Assembly (NCBI GenBank): GCA_023416335.1
Contig: JAEZHY010000158.1
Span: forward strand, 1 to 34,514
Length of the DNA: 34,514 nucleotides
Direction: 5' to 3'
Source: Pseudomonadota bacterium
GTDB lineage: Bacteria > Desulfobacterota > Syntrophobacteria > Syntrophobacterales > Syntrophobacteraceae
The translations under genes were made by a program, and so were the position numbers. Positions 15,806 to 23,614 of the stretch are shown piece by piece (position 1 is the stretch's first letter; each line of letters opens with the position of its first letter). The notes under the pieces are model-generated. The model was not told the origin of the DNA and did not search any database. It saw only the letters and a list, made by a program, of their open reading frames with translations.

Positions 15806-16720
15806 ATGGAACTCCAGCGTTTGCAGACCTTCCGAACAGTGGCAACCCTCATGAATTTCAACAAGGCTGCCGAGGTCCTCAATTATGCCCAGTCATCTGT
15901 TTCCGCACAGATCAAGGCACTTGAAAACGAAATAGGGACCCTGCTATTCAGAAGAATCGGAAAATCCGTTCAACTCACCGAGGCCGGCGCCAAGATGCTT
16001 GTATACGCCGATAAACTCCTGGCCATCAAGGAAGAGGCATTGGCCGAAGTTACCGGAAAAAGCGAGGCATCCGGTCTGCTGACCTTGAGGATGCCTCAGA
16101 CTATAGCAACCTATTATCTCCCTCAAATCCTCCGCGCCTATCAGCCTCGTTTTCCAAGGATGAGATTGGATATCACAAGCTGCGCCCTGCATTCACTGGA
16201 GAACGAACTGCGAATCGGGACCGTGGATGTGGCATTTCTCCTTGGCGACTCCATAAGTGCAAAGAACCTGGAATCAGAATTCCTGGGCAGCGTGCCCCTC
16301 GTCGTTGTCACTCATCCGGGTCATCCGTTAACTGCCTGCGGACAAGCCGATTTCAGAAACATCGAAGGACAGGTGCTCTTTTTGCCCAAAAGTGATTGCG
16401 GGTACCGGATGGTTTTTGAACAGACATTGGCGGCGGAAAAGATAATGCCCGCCACCATAATTGAGATGAACAGCATTGAGGCCATCAAACAATCCATCAT
16501 GGCGGGAATAGGAGTAACCGTTATCCCGGAGGTTGCCGTCCGCGCGGAAATGGAGGATGGGCGAATAGCAAAGGTATCCTGGGTGGATGATCTAGAAACC
16601 GGAATTTTAATGATCCGGCATAAGGATAAATGGTGTCCTCCGGCCTTGGAGGCCCTTATGGATACGGTAAGAGAGTTCTTCGGCGTGAACCGAAAGAGTC
16701 AACCAAAGGTCGCCCGTTAA
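15806..16720 (+). CDS. LysR-family transcriptional regulator
   Basis: The protein has 304 residues, the standard LysR length. The N-terminal helix-turn-helix is clear (NFNKAAEVLNYAQSSVSAQI, about residues 17-36, followed by LENEIGTLLFRRIGKSVQLT). It continues with a substrate-binding-protein-like co-inducer domain. The start has a strong ribosome binding site (GAGGAG). It is divergent from the Tat-exported aldo/keto reductase, the usual arrangement of a LysR gene and its target, so that gene is the first candidate for control. The effector is unknown. Confidence 0.92.
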   Translation: MELQRLQTFRTVATLMNFNKAAEVLNYAQSSVSAQIKALENEIGTLLFRRIGKSVQLTEAGAKMLVYADKLLAIKEEALAEVTGKSEASGLLTLRMPQTIATYYLPQILRAYQPRFPRMRLDITSCALHSLENELRIGTVDVAFLLGDSISAKNLESEFLGSVPLVVVTHPGHPLTACGQADFRNIEGQVLFLPKSDCGYRMVFEQTLAAEKIMPATIIEMNSIEAIKQSIMAGIGVTVIPEVAVRAEMEDGRIAKVSWVDDLETGILMIRHKDKWCPPALEALMDTVREFFGVNRKSQPKVAR

Positions 16721-16747
16721 AGAATTTCGGGGAAGCCGGCCCCTGCC

Positions 16748-17047
16748 TTTTGACACGGATGGACACGGATAGACACGGATGAAAACAGGATGTGAAGTCT
16801 AGGCTCATATCCTACAGTGAAGCAGTGAAATATTCGGCGTCTTCCCCTAAATGAATTCTATTTCTATTTTCTCCATCCGTGTTTATCAGTGTTCATCCGT
16901 GTCATAAAATGTTTTTGCCTTTTGCTTTCCAGTGGAGCACCGATAATGGCCGTAGTGAGGAATTCGACGTCTTCTCCTAAATGAATTCTGTAACTATTTT
17001 CTCCATCCGTGTCTATCCGTGTTCATCCGTGTCTTAAAATGTTTGCC
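16748..17047. repeat. 10-bp tandem repeats and an 88-bp direct repeat
   Basis: ACACGGAT recurs three times with a 10-bp period at 16753-16780. The reverse-strand form ATCCGTGT recurs in two later blocks (about 16875-16904 and 17005-17034). Those later blocks lie within a longer direct repeat of roughly 88 bp, copies at about 16832-16920 and 16962-17049, offset by 130 bp. The second copy ends at the stop codon of the GFA gene. The gap holds no gene. Confidence 0.85.
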
Positions 17048-17485
17048 TCAGGTCAGCCGGCCGCCGTGAGAATCCGGAAACTGGGGCTGTCCGTCGGTGA
17101 TTTCGTAATAATCGCTCGCCTGGGATACCCAGACGTGGCCGATTGTTTTAAGACCGGTTGGCTGATCGAGGCTTCCGGCCGCGATGCAGATGCTGTCCCT
17201 GGAATCCCGCACATCCCAGAACAGGCTGGAACCGCATTCCTTGCAGAACCCGCGATAAACGCCGGGAGTTTCGTCGGTCACTGAGCGATACCACTTCAGG
17301 CCGTCCTGCCTGATGAACAAGAGGTCTTTTCTTTTCACCGCCGTGTAGGCTCCAACGTTGCCGTGGAAGCGGCGGCACTTGCTGCAATGGCAGTTGATCA
17401 CGTTGCGCAGGGGGCCGTGGACCTCGAACTTCGTCGCTCCGCAGAGGCAACCGCCGGTTGCGACGCTCTTTGTTGCTTCATTCAT
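17048..17485 (-). CDS. GFA-family (glutathione-dependent formaldehyde-activating-like) zinc protein
   Basis: This 145-residue protein has the conserved zinc-binding cysteine sets of the GFA/CENP-V family: GGCLCGA near residue 12, INCHCSKCRRFHG near residue 31 and FCKECGSSLFW near residue 80. It is of normal family length and cytoplasmic. Founding members were linked to S-hydroxymethylglutathione formation, but most relatives have no proven reaction, so I make no enzyme call. A strong ribosome binding site (AAGGAGGAG) precedes the ATG. Two palindromic operator-like sites lie 86-138 bases upstream of its start. Confidence 0.88.
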   Translation of the reverse strand: MNEATKSVATGGCLCGATKFEVHGPLRNVINCHCSKCRRFHGNVGAYTAVKRKDLLFIRQDGLKWYRSVTDETPGVYRGFCKECGSSLFWDVRDSRDSICIAAGSLDQPTGLKTIGHVWVSQASDYYEITDGQPQFPDSHGGRLT

Positions 17486-17570
17486 GGCTCTCCTCCTTGA
17501 AGACTTTCCTGTTCCATTCGATAGCCGATGGTGGTTCCCGAATCCATATCAGAGGACGGAGCATTTTCAA

Positions 17571-17623
17571 AATGACAATTTATGTTGTCATCGGGACACA
17601 GAATGACAATTTGTGTTGTCATT
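17571..17623. promoter_or_regulatory. Two tandem palindromic operator candidates
   Basis: AATGACAA-N6-TTGTCATT is a perfect inverted repeat at 17602-17623. A near-identical copy at 17571-17592 differs at the last arm base. The two start 31 bp apart, about three helical turns. They lie upstream of the divergent GFA gene and far upstream of the transporter operon, so they most probably control the GFA gene. The regulator is not identified. Confidence 0.55.
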
Positions 17624-17767
17624 ATTACTCCGACTGCTTTCGTTGAGAGTGAGCGAAGAATATTTTTGTTCGAGCGCTATGTGCTCGAAAAAATGAAATA
17701 TATTGGTGAGATTTCTTTTTTTCGGAGGTAGGCCGGGGAACTTTCTCACACGACGAAGGTTCTTTTA

Positions 17768-17797
17768 TTGACAAATTTTTTTTCAATCTGGTATCAA
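17768..17797 (+). promoter_or_regulatory. Possible promoter of the osmoprotectant transporter operon
   Basis: TTGACA (17768-17773) is followed after 18 bp by TATCAA (17792-17797), a partial -10 match. If used, it would give a leader of about 300 bases before the first permease gene. Confidence 0.35.
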
Positions 17798-17842
17798 TCT
17801 CTTTGAATCCCCCAATCCTCACTGTGCAGAGAACCCTTTGCC

Positions 17843-18040
17843 GGGAGGAAAAATGGAGATACTCAAGGCCTGACATGTTTCGTCAATAAGCAGGCGTGCC
17901 TCAATCGAGACTGTCAGGTCGGGAATACCCCGTCCGGCAGTCGGACGGCTGTTCGAGCTGCATCTCTTCTTCTCTTTGCTGACGCGCTTTTCCCACGGTG
18001 CCTCTGAATCAGGACACGGGGGCCGGTTTCTTTTCCGGCC
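17843..18040 (+). promoter_or_regulatory. Long structured leader with a six-codon open frame
   Basis: A strong ribosome binding site (GGGAGG, 17843-17848) precedes a tiny frame at 17853-17873 encoding MEILKA and a stop. CCTGACA at 17869-17875 overlaps that stop and can pair with TGTCAGG at 17912-17918. Two more perfect hairpins follow: CCGTCCG with CGGACGG (17930-17948) and GGCCGG with CCGGCC (18021-18040). The arrangement could be a regulatory leader for the downstream transporter, but no known riboswitch was recognised. Apart from the sites listed, the 17486-18094 gap holds no gene. Confidence 0.35.
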
Positions 18041-18094
18041 TCTTCAGATATCTTCCGGAACCCCCCGGCGCTCTGTCCGGTCTTTTGCGATACT

Positions 18095-18775
18095 GTGCAA
18101 CAGAGGAAAACGGCTTTGGAAACCTGGGATTTTGTGCAGAGAAACTGGCGTGAGTTGCTGGCCCTTGCAGGCCATCACGCTTATTTCGTTTCCGTCGCCC
18201 TGGCAATTGCTATCTGCACGGGGGTCCCGATAGGCATCTGGATCACCTTCCACCGGAGGGCTGCGGAGGTCGTTCTCTATCTTGCCGGGATAATGATGAC
18301 CGTCCCCTCGATCGCCCTCTTCGGAATAATGATTCCGGTTCTTTCCATTTTCGGGAAAGGGGTGGGCGTTGTTCCAGCTATCATAGCTCTCGTGCTCTAC
18401 TCGCAGCTTCCAATCATCCGCAACACCTATGTCGCAATCAGAAGTGTGGATCCGAGCATCATCGATGCCGGGGTGGGGATGGGTATGACCCGGATGCAGG
18501 TGCTCCTGAATGTGCAGCTTCCCATGGCCCTGAGCGTAATTTTTGCCGGTGTGCGCGTGGCGGTGGTCATGTGCATAGGGATCGGCGCGATTGCGGCCTA
18601 CATAGGCGCGGGAGGACTCGGACACTACATCTTCATGGGCATTTCGCAGAGCTATGGCGCCATGACCAATGCCGGAGCGCTGGCTGTCGCAGTGATGGCG
18701 ATTGTTGCCGATTTCATTTTCGGCCGGATCGAAAATATGCTGGTGAGCAAGGGGTTGAGGGCTGCCAATGATTGA
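18095..18775 (+). CDS. Osmoprotectant ABC transporter permease (OpuC/YehW-YehY type)
   Basis: This inner-membrane permease belongs to the glycine betaine/choline/carnitine class of ABC importers. It has about six hydrophobic segments and the permease coupling region (DAGVGMGMTRMQVLLNVQLP) that contacts the ATPase. It ends with GAIAAYIGAGGLGHYIFMGI, typical of the OpuBB/ProW family. Its 226 residues match OpuB/OpuC permeases and are shorter than ProW. The frame opens with a GTG at 18095 that lacks a ribosome binding site. An in-frame TTG at 18116 has AGAGGAAA before it and may be the true start. The stop overlaps the ATPase gene start. Confidence 0.9.
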   Translation: MQQRKTALETWDFVQRNWRELLALAGHHAYFVSVALAIAICTGVPIGIWITFHRRAAEVVLYLAGIMMTVPSIALFGIMIPVLSIFGKGVGVVPAIIALVLYSQLPIIRNTYVAIRSVDPSIIDAGVGMGMTRMQVLLNVQLPMALSVIFAGVRVAVVMCIGIGAIAAYIGAGGLGHYIFMGISQSYGAMTNAGALAVAVMAIVADFIFGRIENMLVSKGLRAAND

Positions 18776-19922
18776 ACTGGAACGCGCAACCAAAATTTAT
18801 GCGGGCGGCAGGGACCCCGCGGTGGACGGGGTTAGCCTCACCGTGCCCGAAGGGGAAATCTGCGTCTTCATCGGCCCTTCGGGGTGCGGCAAGACGACCC
18901 TTATGCGCATGATAAACCGGCTGACCCCCATCACATCGGGAACGATCAGAGTGGGCGGAAAGAATGTGATGGATCTCGAACCGATACAGCTTCGCCGGAG
19001 CATCGGCTACGTTATCCAGCAAATCGGGCTCTTCCCGCACATGACGGTCTACGACAATATAGCGGTCGTCCCGAAGCTTCTCGGGTGGCCAAAACAGAAA
19101 ATCTCCAGCCGGGTGGACAACCTCCTTGCGCTTGTCGGTCTCGCTCCGGACACATACCGCCTCCGCTACCCCCGCGAGTTGAGCGGAGGCCAGGCGCAGC
19201 GTGTCGGAGTGGCCAGGGCCATGGCTGCCGACCCGCCGGTTATGCTCATGGACGAGCCTTTCGGGGCGATCGACCCGATCACCCGCGAGGTCCTCCAGGA
19301 CGAGTTCATAAAGATTCAGGGGAAGCTGAAGAAGACGGTCATCTTTGTGACCCATGACATCCACGAGGCTATCAAGCTTGGCCAGAAGATCGCCTTGCTG
19401 AAAGACGGCCGGCTTGTGCAGTACGGCTCTCCGGTCGAGCTTCTGGCGACGCCCAAAAATGAATTCGTGCAGAGCTTCGTCGGGACGGACCGGGCGCTGA
19501 AGCGGCTCGATCTGCTCAAGGTAAAGGACGCCATGATCCAGGACCCGGTGCACTGCCTGAGTGGCGACTCGTGCGAGCACATCCTGGAGTGCATGCTTCA
19601 AAACGACCTGCAATATCTGCTCGTTGCCGACGGAACCGGGAGGCTCGAGGGCTACGTCAACCTCCGCGACCTCCGGGGAAGCCCCGGGACGATAGCCGAC
19701 GTGACCCGCCCCATGACCCTGACGGTCAGACCGGACCAGAACCTCAAAGAAGCCCTCAGCAAGATGCTCAGCTACGATCTCGGAATTGTCGTGGCGGTCG
19801 ATGAGGGCGGAAAACTCTGCGGCGTGCTTAACACGGGTACCCTGGTCTCGGTTGTGGGCGAAACCTATGACGAGCGCGGGGGGCACTGGGGCAAGGTGAC
19901 CACTCAGGGGAGAATTCTCTGA
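18768..19922 (+). CDS. Osmoprotectant ABC transporter ATP-binding protein with CBS domains
   Basis: This 384-residue ATPase powers the importer. It has Walker A (GPSGCGKTT, about residues 34-42), the ABC signature (LSGGQAQRVGVARAMA), Walker B (VMLMDEPFGAIDP) and the switch histidine (THDIHEA). The C-terminal third carries a pair of CBS domains (VKDAMIQDPVHCL onward, then DVTRPMTLTVRPDQNLKEAL), the arrangement used by OpuA/OpuC ATPases to sense ionic strength or nucleotides. The start ATG overlaps the first permease gene, and the stop overlaps the second (TGATG). Confidence 0.94.
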   Translation: MIELERATKIYAGGRDPAVDGVSLTVPEGEICVFIGPSGCGKTTLMRMINRLTPITSGTIRVGGKNVMDLEPIQLRRSIGYVIQQIGLFPHMTVYDNIAVVPKLLGWPKQKISSRVDNLLALVGLAPDTYRLRYPRELSGGQAQRVGVARAMAADPPVMLMDEPFGAIDPITREVLQDEFIKIQGKLKKTVIFVTHDIHEAIKLGQKIALLKDGRLVQYGSPVELLATPKNEFVQSFVGTDRALKRLDLLKVKDAMIQDPVHCLSGDSCEHILECMLQNDLQYLLVADGTGRLEGYVNLRDLRGSPGTIADVTRPMTLTVRPDQNLKEALSKMLSYDLGIVVAVDEGGKLCGVLNTGTLVSVVGETYDERGGHWGKVTTQGRIL

Positions 19923-20659
19923 TGGATTCGGATGCCGGGAAAAGAAACGGGTTCTGGACCGTTTTCTGCCTGGTCCTGGCCTTTTGCGCCGGGGTCTTTG
20001 CGGAAAAGCAGGGGCTTCTGGAATTTGCCCGCAACAATCCCCGGGAAGTCTGGCGTCTGACGGTCCAGCACATTCAACTCGTCGCTATTGCGGGCGTTAT
20101 CACCGTCGCGGTCGGAGTCCCCGCAGGCATCGTCCTGACCCGCGGATTCATGCGCAAATACAGGGAAATGCTGCTCAATATCCTGGGAATCTGCCAGACG
20201 GTGCCCTCCCTTGCCGTAATCGCGATAGCAATGACTTATCTGGGAATAGGCAGGAAGACGGCGATCTTCGCCCTGATAGTCTACGGGCTGCTGCCGATTA
20301 TCCGCAACACCGTGGCGGGTCTGGCTGGAGTCGAACCGGTCATACTGGACGCGGGGCGCGGGATGGGCATGAGGCCGCTGCAACTGCTCTTCAGGGTGGA
20401 GCTTCCCAATGCCTCATACATTATTCTGACGGGCGTCAGAACCTCGATTGTCATCATGGTGGGAACGGCGGCCCTGAGCTTTCTGATAGGGGGCGGGGGC
20501 CTCGGCGACCTGATTTTTACGGGGATCATGATGGTCGATCCGGCTTACATGCTGGCCGGTGCTGTCCCTACCGCGCTTCTTGCTGTGATCATGAACTGGT
20601 TTTTCGGGGTCCTGGAAAGATGGATTATCAGTCCGGGGCTGGTCTATGGTGGCCGGTAG
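19922..20659 (+). CDS. Second osmoprotectant ABC transporter permease
   Basis: This 245-residue permease is a relative of the one at 18095-18775, with about six hydrophobic segments. It has the coupling stretch DAGRGMGMRPLQLLFRVELP and the C-terminal ALSFLIGGGGLGDLIFTGI. OpuB/OpuC systems carry two permeases, so the pair forms the heterodimeric channel. The start overlaps the ATPase stop by one base. The binding-protein gene follows 61 bases later with its own ribosome binding site. Confidence 0.92.
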   Translation: MDSDAGKRNGFWTVFCLVLAFCAGVFAEKQGLLEFARNNPREVWRLTVQHIQLVAIAGVITVAVGVPAGIVLTRGFMRKYREMLLNILGICQTVPSLAVIAIAMTYLGIGRKTAIFALIVYGLLPIIRNTVAGLAGVEPVILDAGRGMGMRPLQLLFRVELPNASYIILTGVRTSIVIMVGTAALSFLIGGGGLGDLIFTGIMMVDPAYMLAGAVPTALLAVIMNWFFGVLERWIISPGLVYGGR

Positions 20660-20720
20660 CCGCAGGTGGAAATGCCCGGCCGCAGATTTGAGGCTTTAAA
20701 CGACAAGAGGAGTACCGGAA

Positions 20721-21638
20721 ATGAGCAGGAAGATAGTATCCATCACCGCAATAATTTTGGCAGTCCTCTGCTTCTGGATCTTAACCCCCGCGGCATTCTC
20801 CGCCGAGAAGAAGTCTCTTGTCGTGGGCTCGAAACAATTCACCGAGCAGCGCATCCTGGGGCAGATCGTTTTGCTGCTCCTCGAAAAGAACGGTTTTGAG
20901 GCAAAGGACCAAACCGGGCTCGGCGGCACGGCTGTTGTTCGCGAAGCCCTTGTCAGCAAGCAGATAGACCTCTACGTCGAATATACGGGGACCGCGCTCC
21001 TCACTTTTCTGAAATGGAAGGAGCCGATAACCGACCCGCAGAAGTGCTTCGAAACAGTCAAGAAGGAAGATGCCGAAAAAAACGGGCTGGTCTGGCTTCC
21101 CTATATGCCCTTAAATAATACCTACTGCCTTATGATGAAGCGCGACAAGGCCCAGAAGATGGGAATCAAATCGCTCTCCGATCTGGCAAAGTACGTTCAG
21201 GCGCACCCGGATGAAATAAAGTTCGGTCTCAACGCCGAGTTCTACGCCCGCCCCGACGGCTATCGGCCTCTCCAGAAGGCCTACGATTTCCGGTTCCCGG
21301 AAGACAAGATCATCAAGATGGACCCCGGTCTGCTTTATGCCGCCCTGCGCGACGGGCAGATGGACGTGGCGATGGGGTTCGGCACCGATGGACGCATCCA
21401 GGGGTTCGACCTGATCGTGCTCCAGGACGATAAGAACTTCTTTCCGGTCTATAACGCTTCGCCGGTCGTGAGGAAGGAAACCCTGGAGAAATACCCGGAA
21501 CTGGAAAAAGCCTTTGCCGGGCTCACGCAAAAGCTCGACGACAAATCCATGACCAACCTGAACTTCCTCGTGGATATCGAGCACAAAAACCCTAAGGACG
21601 TTGCCAAAACCTGGCTGGAGGGCGCAGGTCTGCTCTAA
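20721..21638 (+). CDS. Osmoprotectant-type ABC transporter substrate-binding protein (OpuAC-like)
   Basis: This 305-residue periplasmic binding protein has a signal peptide ending in AFSA before EKKSLVVGSKQF. It shows the OpuBC/OpuCC/YehZ family landmarks KQFTEQRILGQIVLLLLE, YVEYTGTAL and DGRIQGFDLIVLQDDKNFFP. Related proteins bind glycine betaine, choline, carnitine or other quaternary amines; the ligand here is not fixed by sequence. The absence of a lipobox suggests a soluble periplasmic protein, as in Gram-negative bacteria. A good ribosome binding site (GAGGAG) precedes the ATG. Confidence 0.92.
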   Translation: MSRKIVSITAIILAVLCFWILTPAAFSAEKKSLVVGSKQFTEQRILGQIVLLLLEKNGFEAKDQTGLGGTAVVREALVSKQIDLYVEYTGTALLTFLKWKEPITDPQKCFETVKKEDAEKNGLVWLPYMPLNNTYCLMMKRDKAQKMGIKSLSDLAKYVQAHPDEIKFGLNAEFYARPDGYRPLQKAYDFRFPEDKIIKMDPGLLYAALRDGQMDVAMGFGTDGRIQGFDLIVLQDDKNFFPVYNASPVVRKETLEKYPELEKAFAGLTQKLDDKSMTNLNFLVDIEHKNPKDVAKTWLEGAGLL

Positions 21639-21677
21639 GAACAGAAAGGTCGTTGCTTTTAAGGAAAATACGCCGCT

Positions 21678-21703
21678 GGTTCCCAAGGTCCCCCTTGGGA
21701 ACC
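21678..21703. repeat. Palindromic interspersed repeat (GGTTCCCAAGG family), copy 1
   Basis: GGTTCCCAAGG (21678-21688) and CCTTGGGAACC (21693-21703) form a perfect 11-bp hairpin with a 4-base loop, between the binding-protein gene and the PrpD gene. The same arms occur at 30273-30298. It could also act as a transcript-end stabiliser for the transporter operon. Confidence 0.75.
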
Positions 21704-21840
21704 CCGCCCCGGCAGGCCGGATAGTAGTAGCCGGTACGTGCTGTGCCGCTCAGGGCAACTCTAGCGCAGCCTCTACGCTTGGCACCCGGAAACAGAGGCG
21801 GCCGGGCGCTCACTATCTTCAGAACAGGTGATTTCCACTT

Positions 21841-23163
21841 ATGGATTCGAAGCAGCGTGTTCAGGATTTTATTTCCAACCTGAAATGGCGGGATTTGACC
21901 GAACAGGTGAGACATCAGAGCAAGCGATGCCTGCTCGATACTCTGGGAGCACTCATCGCGGGGACCCGCACCCCGGTAGCCGAACTGATGGCCGCCTTCG
22001 CACTGGAGCAGTATCCGGGCAAAGAGACGACAATCCTTGCGGGCGGCTCGCGTTCCTCCGCGGTCGGGGCCGCCCTGGCCAACGGCTTTTCGGGCAATGC
22101 TCTCGACATAGACGACGGATACCGAATGGTCAAGGGCCATCCCGGGGCGTGCATTCTGCCGGTCATACTTGCGGCATGCGAGACCGCGCATTCCTGTTCG
22201 GGCGAAGAGTTCCTGACGGCCCTGGTCGTCGGCTATGAACTTGGTATCCGCGCAGGGGTTATCCGTCACGCCCTTTACCCCACCTATCATGCGTCGGGGA
22301 GCTGGGGCGCACTGGCGGGCGCCGCTGCTGCCGGAAGGCTCCTCGGGTTGGATGCGGAAACGATATGGCAGGCGATGGGGGCCGCGGAATATCATGCCCC
22401 GATTGCGCCCATGATGAAGGGGATCGATGTCCCGGCCATGGTAAAGGATGCGATAGGTTGGGGCTGCATGGTCGCAATGGCATCGGTGCTGATGGCCCGG
22501 AAAGGGTTCACCGGAATCGAACCCCTGTTCGGCGACGGTCCGGATGAGGATTGGATTGCCGGAATCGGAACACGATACGAAATTCTGAACCTCTACTTCA
22601 AGCCTTACGCGGCGTGCCGGTGGGCTCAGCCCGCTGTGGCGGGTGCTCTCAAGCTCGCGGCGGAGCACGCTCTAAGAAAAGAGGAAATCCTGTCGATAAC
22701 GATCAGGACCTTCTCTGCCGCCGCAGCCCTCAGCCGGGCCCATCCGAAAAATACGGAGGAGGCCCAGTATAATCTGTCATTCCCGGTTGCAGCCGCCCTG
22801 ACCGATGGGGAAGTGGGGCCGCGCCAGGTTCTGCCGCCCCGGATGCTGAGCGGGGATCTTCTTTCGCTTGCCGACAAGGTGGAGGTGGAAGTCGAAGACC
22901 AATACGAACGGGCATTCCCGGCCAAAGCCCGGGCCGAAGTCGTAATCCGCACGACGGACGGCAGGATGCTTCGCTCGGGTACGATGGAAGCGATCTGGGA
23001 ACCCCCGGATACTCTGCCCACCGATGAGGAGTTGCGGAAGAAGTTCTTCTGGCTTGTCGAGCCCGTGCTCGGAGGCGAGCGGGCAGGGGAGTTGGACGCT
23101 CTGATCTGGAACTTCGAGCGGGAAGCGGACGCGCGCGTTCTGCCGGGGAAGTGTGTACGTTAA
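21841..23163 (+). CDS. MmgE/PrpD family protein
   Basis: This 440-residue protein belongs to the MmgE/PrpD family, whose best-known members are 2-methylcitrate dehydratase and cis-aconitate decarboxylase. It has the family N-terminus (KRCLLDTLGALIAGTRTPV), the region GNALDIDDGYRMVKGHPGA with the active-site-like D-D-H set, and YKPYAACRWAQP-like text in the C-terminal half (FKPYAACRWAQPAVAGAL). No methylcitrate-cycle gene is nearby, so the substrate is uncertain and it is not called prpD. It lies 202 bases behind the osmoprotectant importer on the same strand, which may link it to catabolism of the imported compound (inference). Confidence 0.88.
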   Translation: MDSKQRVQDFISNLKWRDLTEQVRHQSKRCLLDTLGALIAGTRTPVAELMAAFALEQYPGKETTILAGGSRSSAVGAALANGFSGNALDIDDGYRMVKGHPGACILPVILAACETAHSCSGEEFLTALVVGYELGIRAGVIRHALYPTYHASGSWGALAGAAAAGRLLGLDAETIWQAMGAAEYHAPIAPMMKGIDVPAMVKDAIGWGCMVAMASVLMARKGFTGIEPLFGDGPDEDWIAGIGTRYEILNLYFKPYAACRWAQPAVAGALKLAAEHALRKEEILSITIRTFSAAAALSRAHPKNTEEAQYNLSFPVAAALTDGEVGPRQVLPPRMLSGDLLSLADKVEVEVEDQYERAFPAKARAEVVIRTTDGRMLRSGTMEAIWEPPDTLPTDEELRKKFFWLVEPVLGGERAGELDALIWNFEREADARVLPGKCVR

Positions 23164-23614
23164 AAAGGGACAAAAGAGCGGGGGAACCGGTTCCCCTGCT
23201 CCACCGCAGATCTCGGCCCGGTGCGCGAGCGCGCAGGGCGGAGCGCTCGACGCTGTTGGCGTTTTTGCGATTCATATCGCTCAGACAGGTACAGAGCCGG
23301 TTCTCACTCTTTATCCCGCCCAGGTACAGCCCGTCAGATTCGTAGACTCCATCGCCATCAAAAAGCCCCTATATGTCGACCGTCGTGTCTCCGGAGTTCA
23401 TCTCTGTCACGACAGACTGAATTAAACTCCACCCCATGTTTACAACCTATTAAATAGTTCTCCTTATTCGCATAACATAGCGAGAAAATTTATAATATTA
23501 TATGGAACCGGCGCAGAATTCGCTAATCATCTGTGCTCAAGGTTATTTCGAGAAAAGTCCGGATGAGTTGGGCATGTATCGGCTCAAGATTAACAAATTA
23601 CCTGGAGGTCTCGC
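23164..23614. other. Gene-free stretch with a perfect 16-bp palindrome
   Basis: GGGGAACCGGTTCCCC at 23181-23196 lies 18 bases after the PrpD-family stop. The rest becomes A+T-rich toward the response-regulator gene (about 23450-23600), the likely promoter area. Open frames across 23151-23457 have no gene-like features. Confidence 0.4.

Noticed and set aside
17665..17696. TTCGAGC/GCTCGAA hairpin as a terminator
   Set aside because: On either strand the bases after the stem are A, not T, so it does not fit a Rho-independent terminator.
21841..23163. Calling the MmgE/PrpD protein 2-methylcitrate dehydratase
   Set aside because: No prpB or prpC homologue is in the window, and the family covers several reactions.
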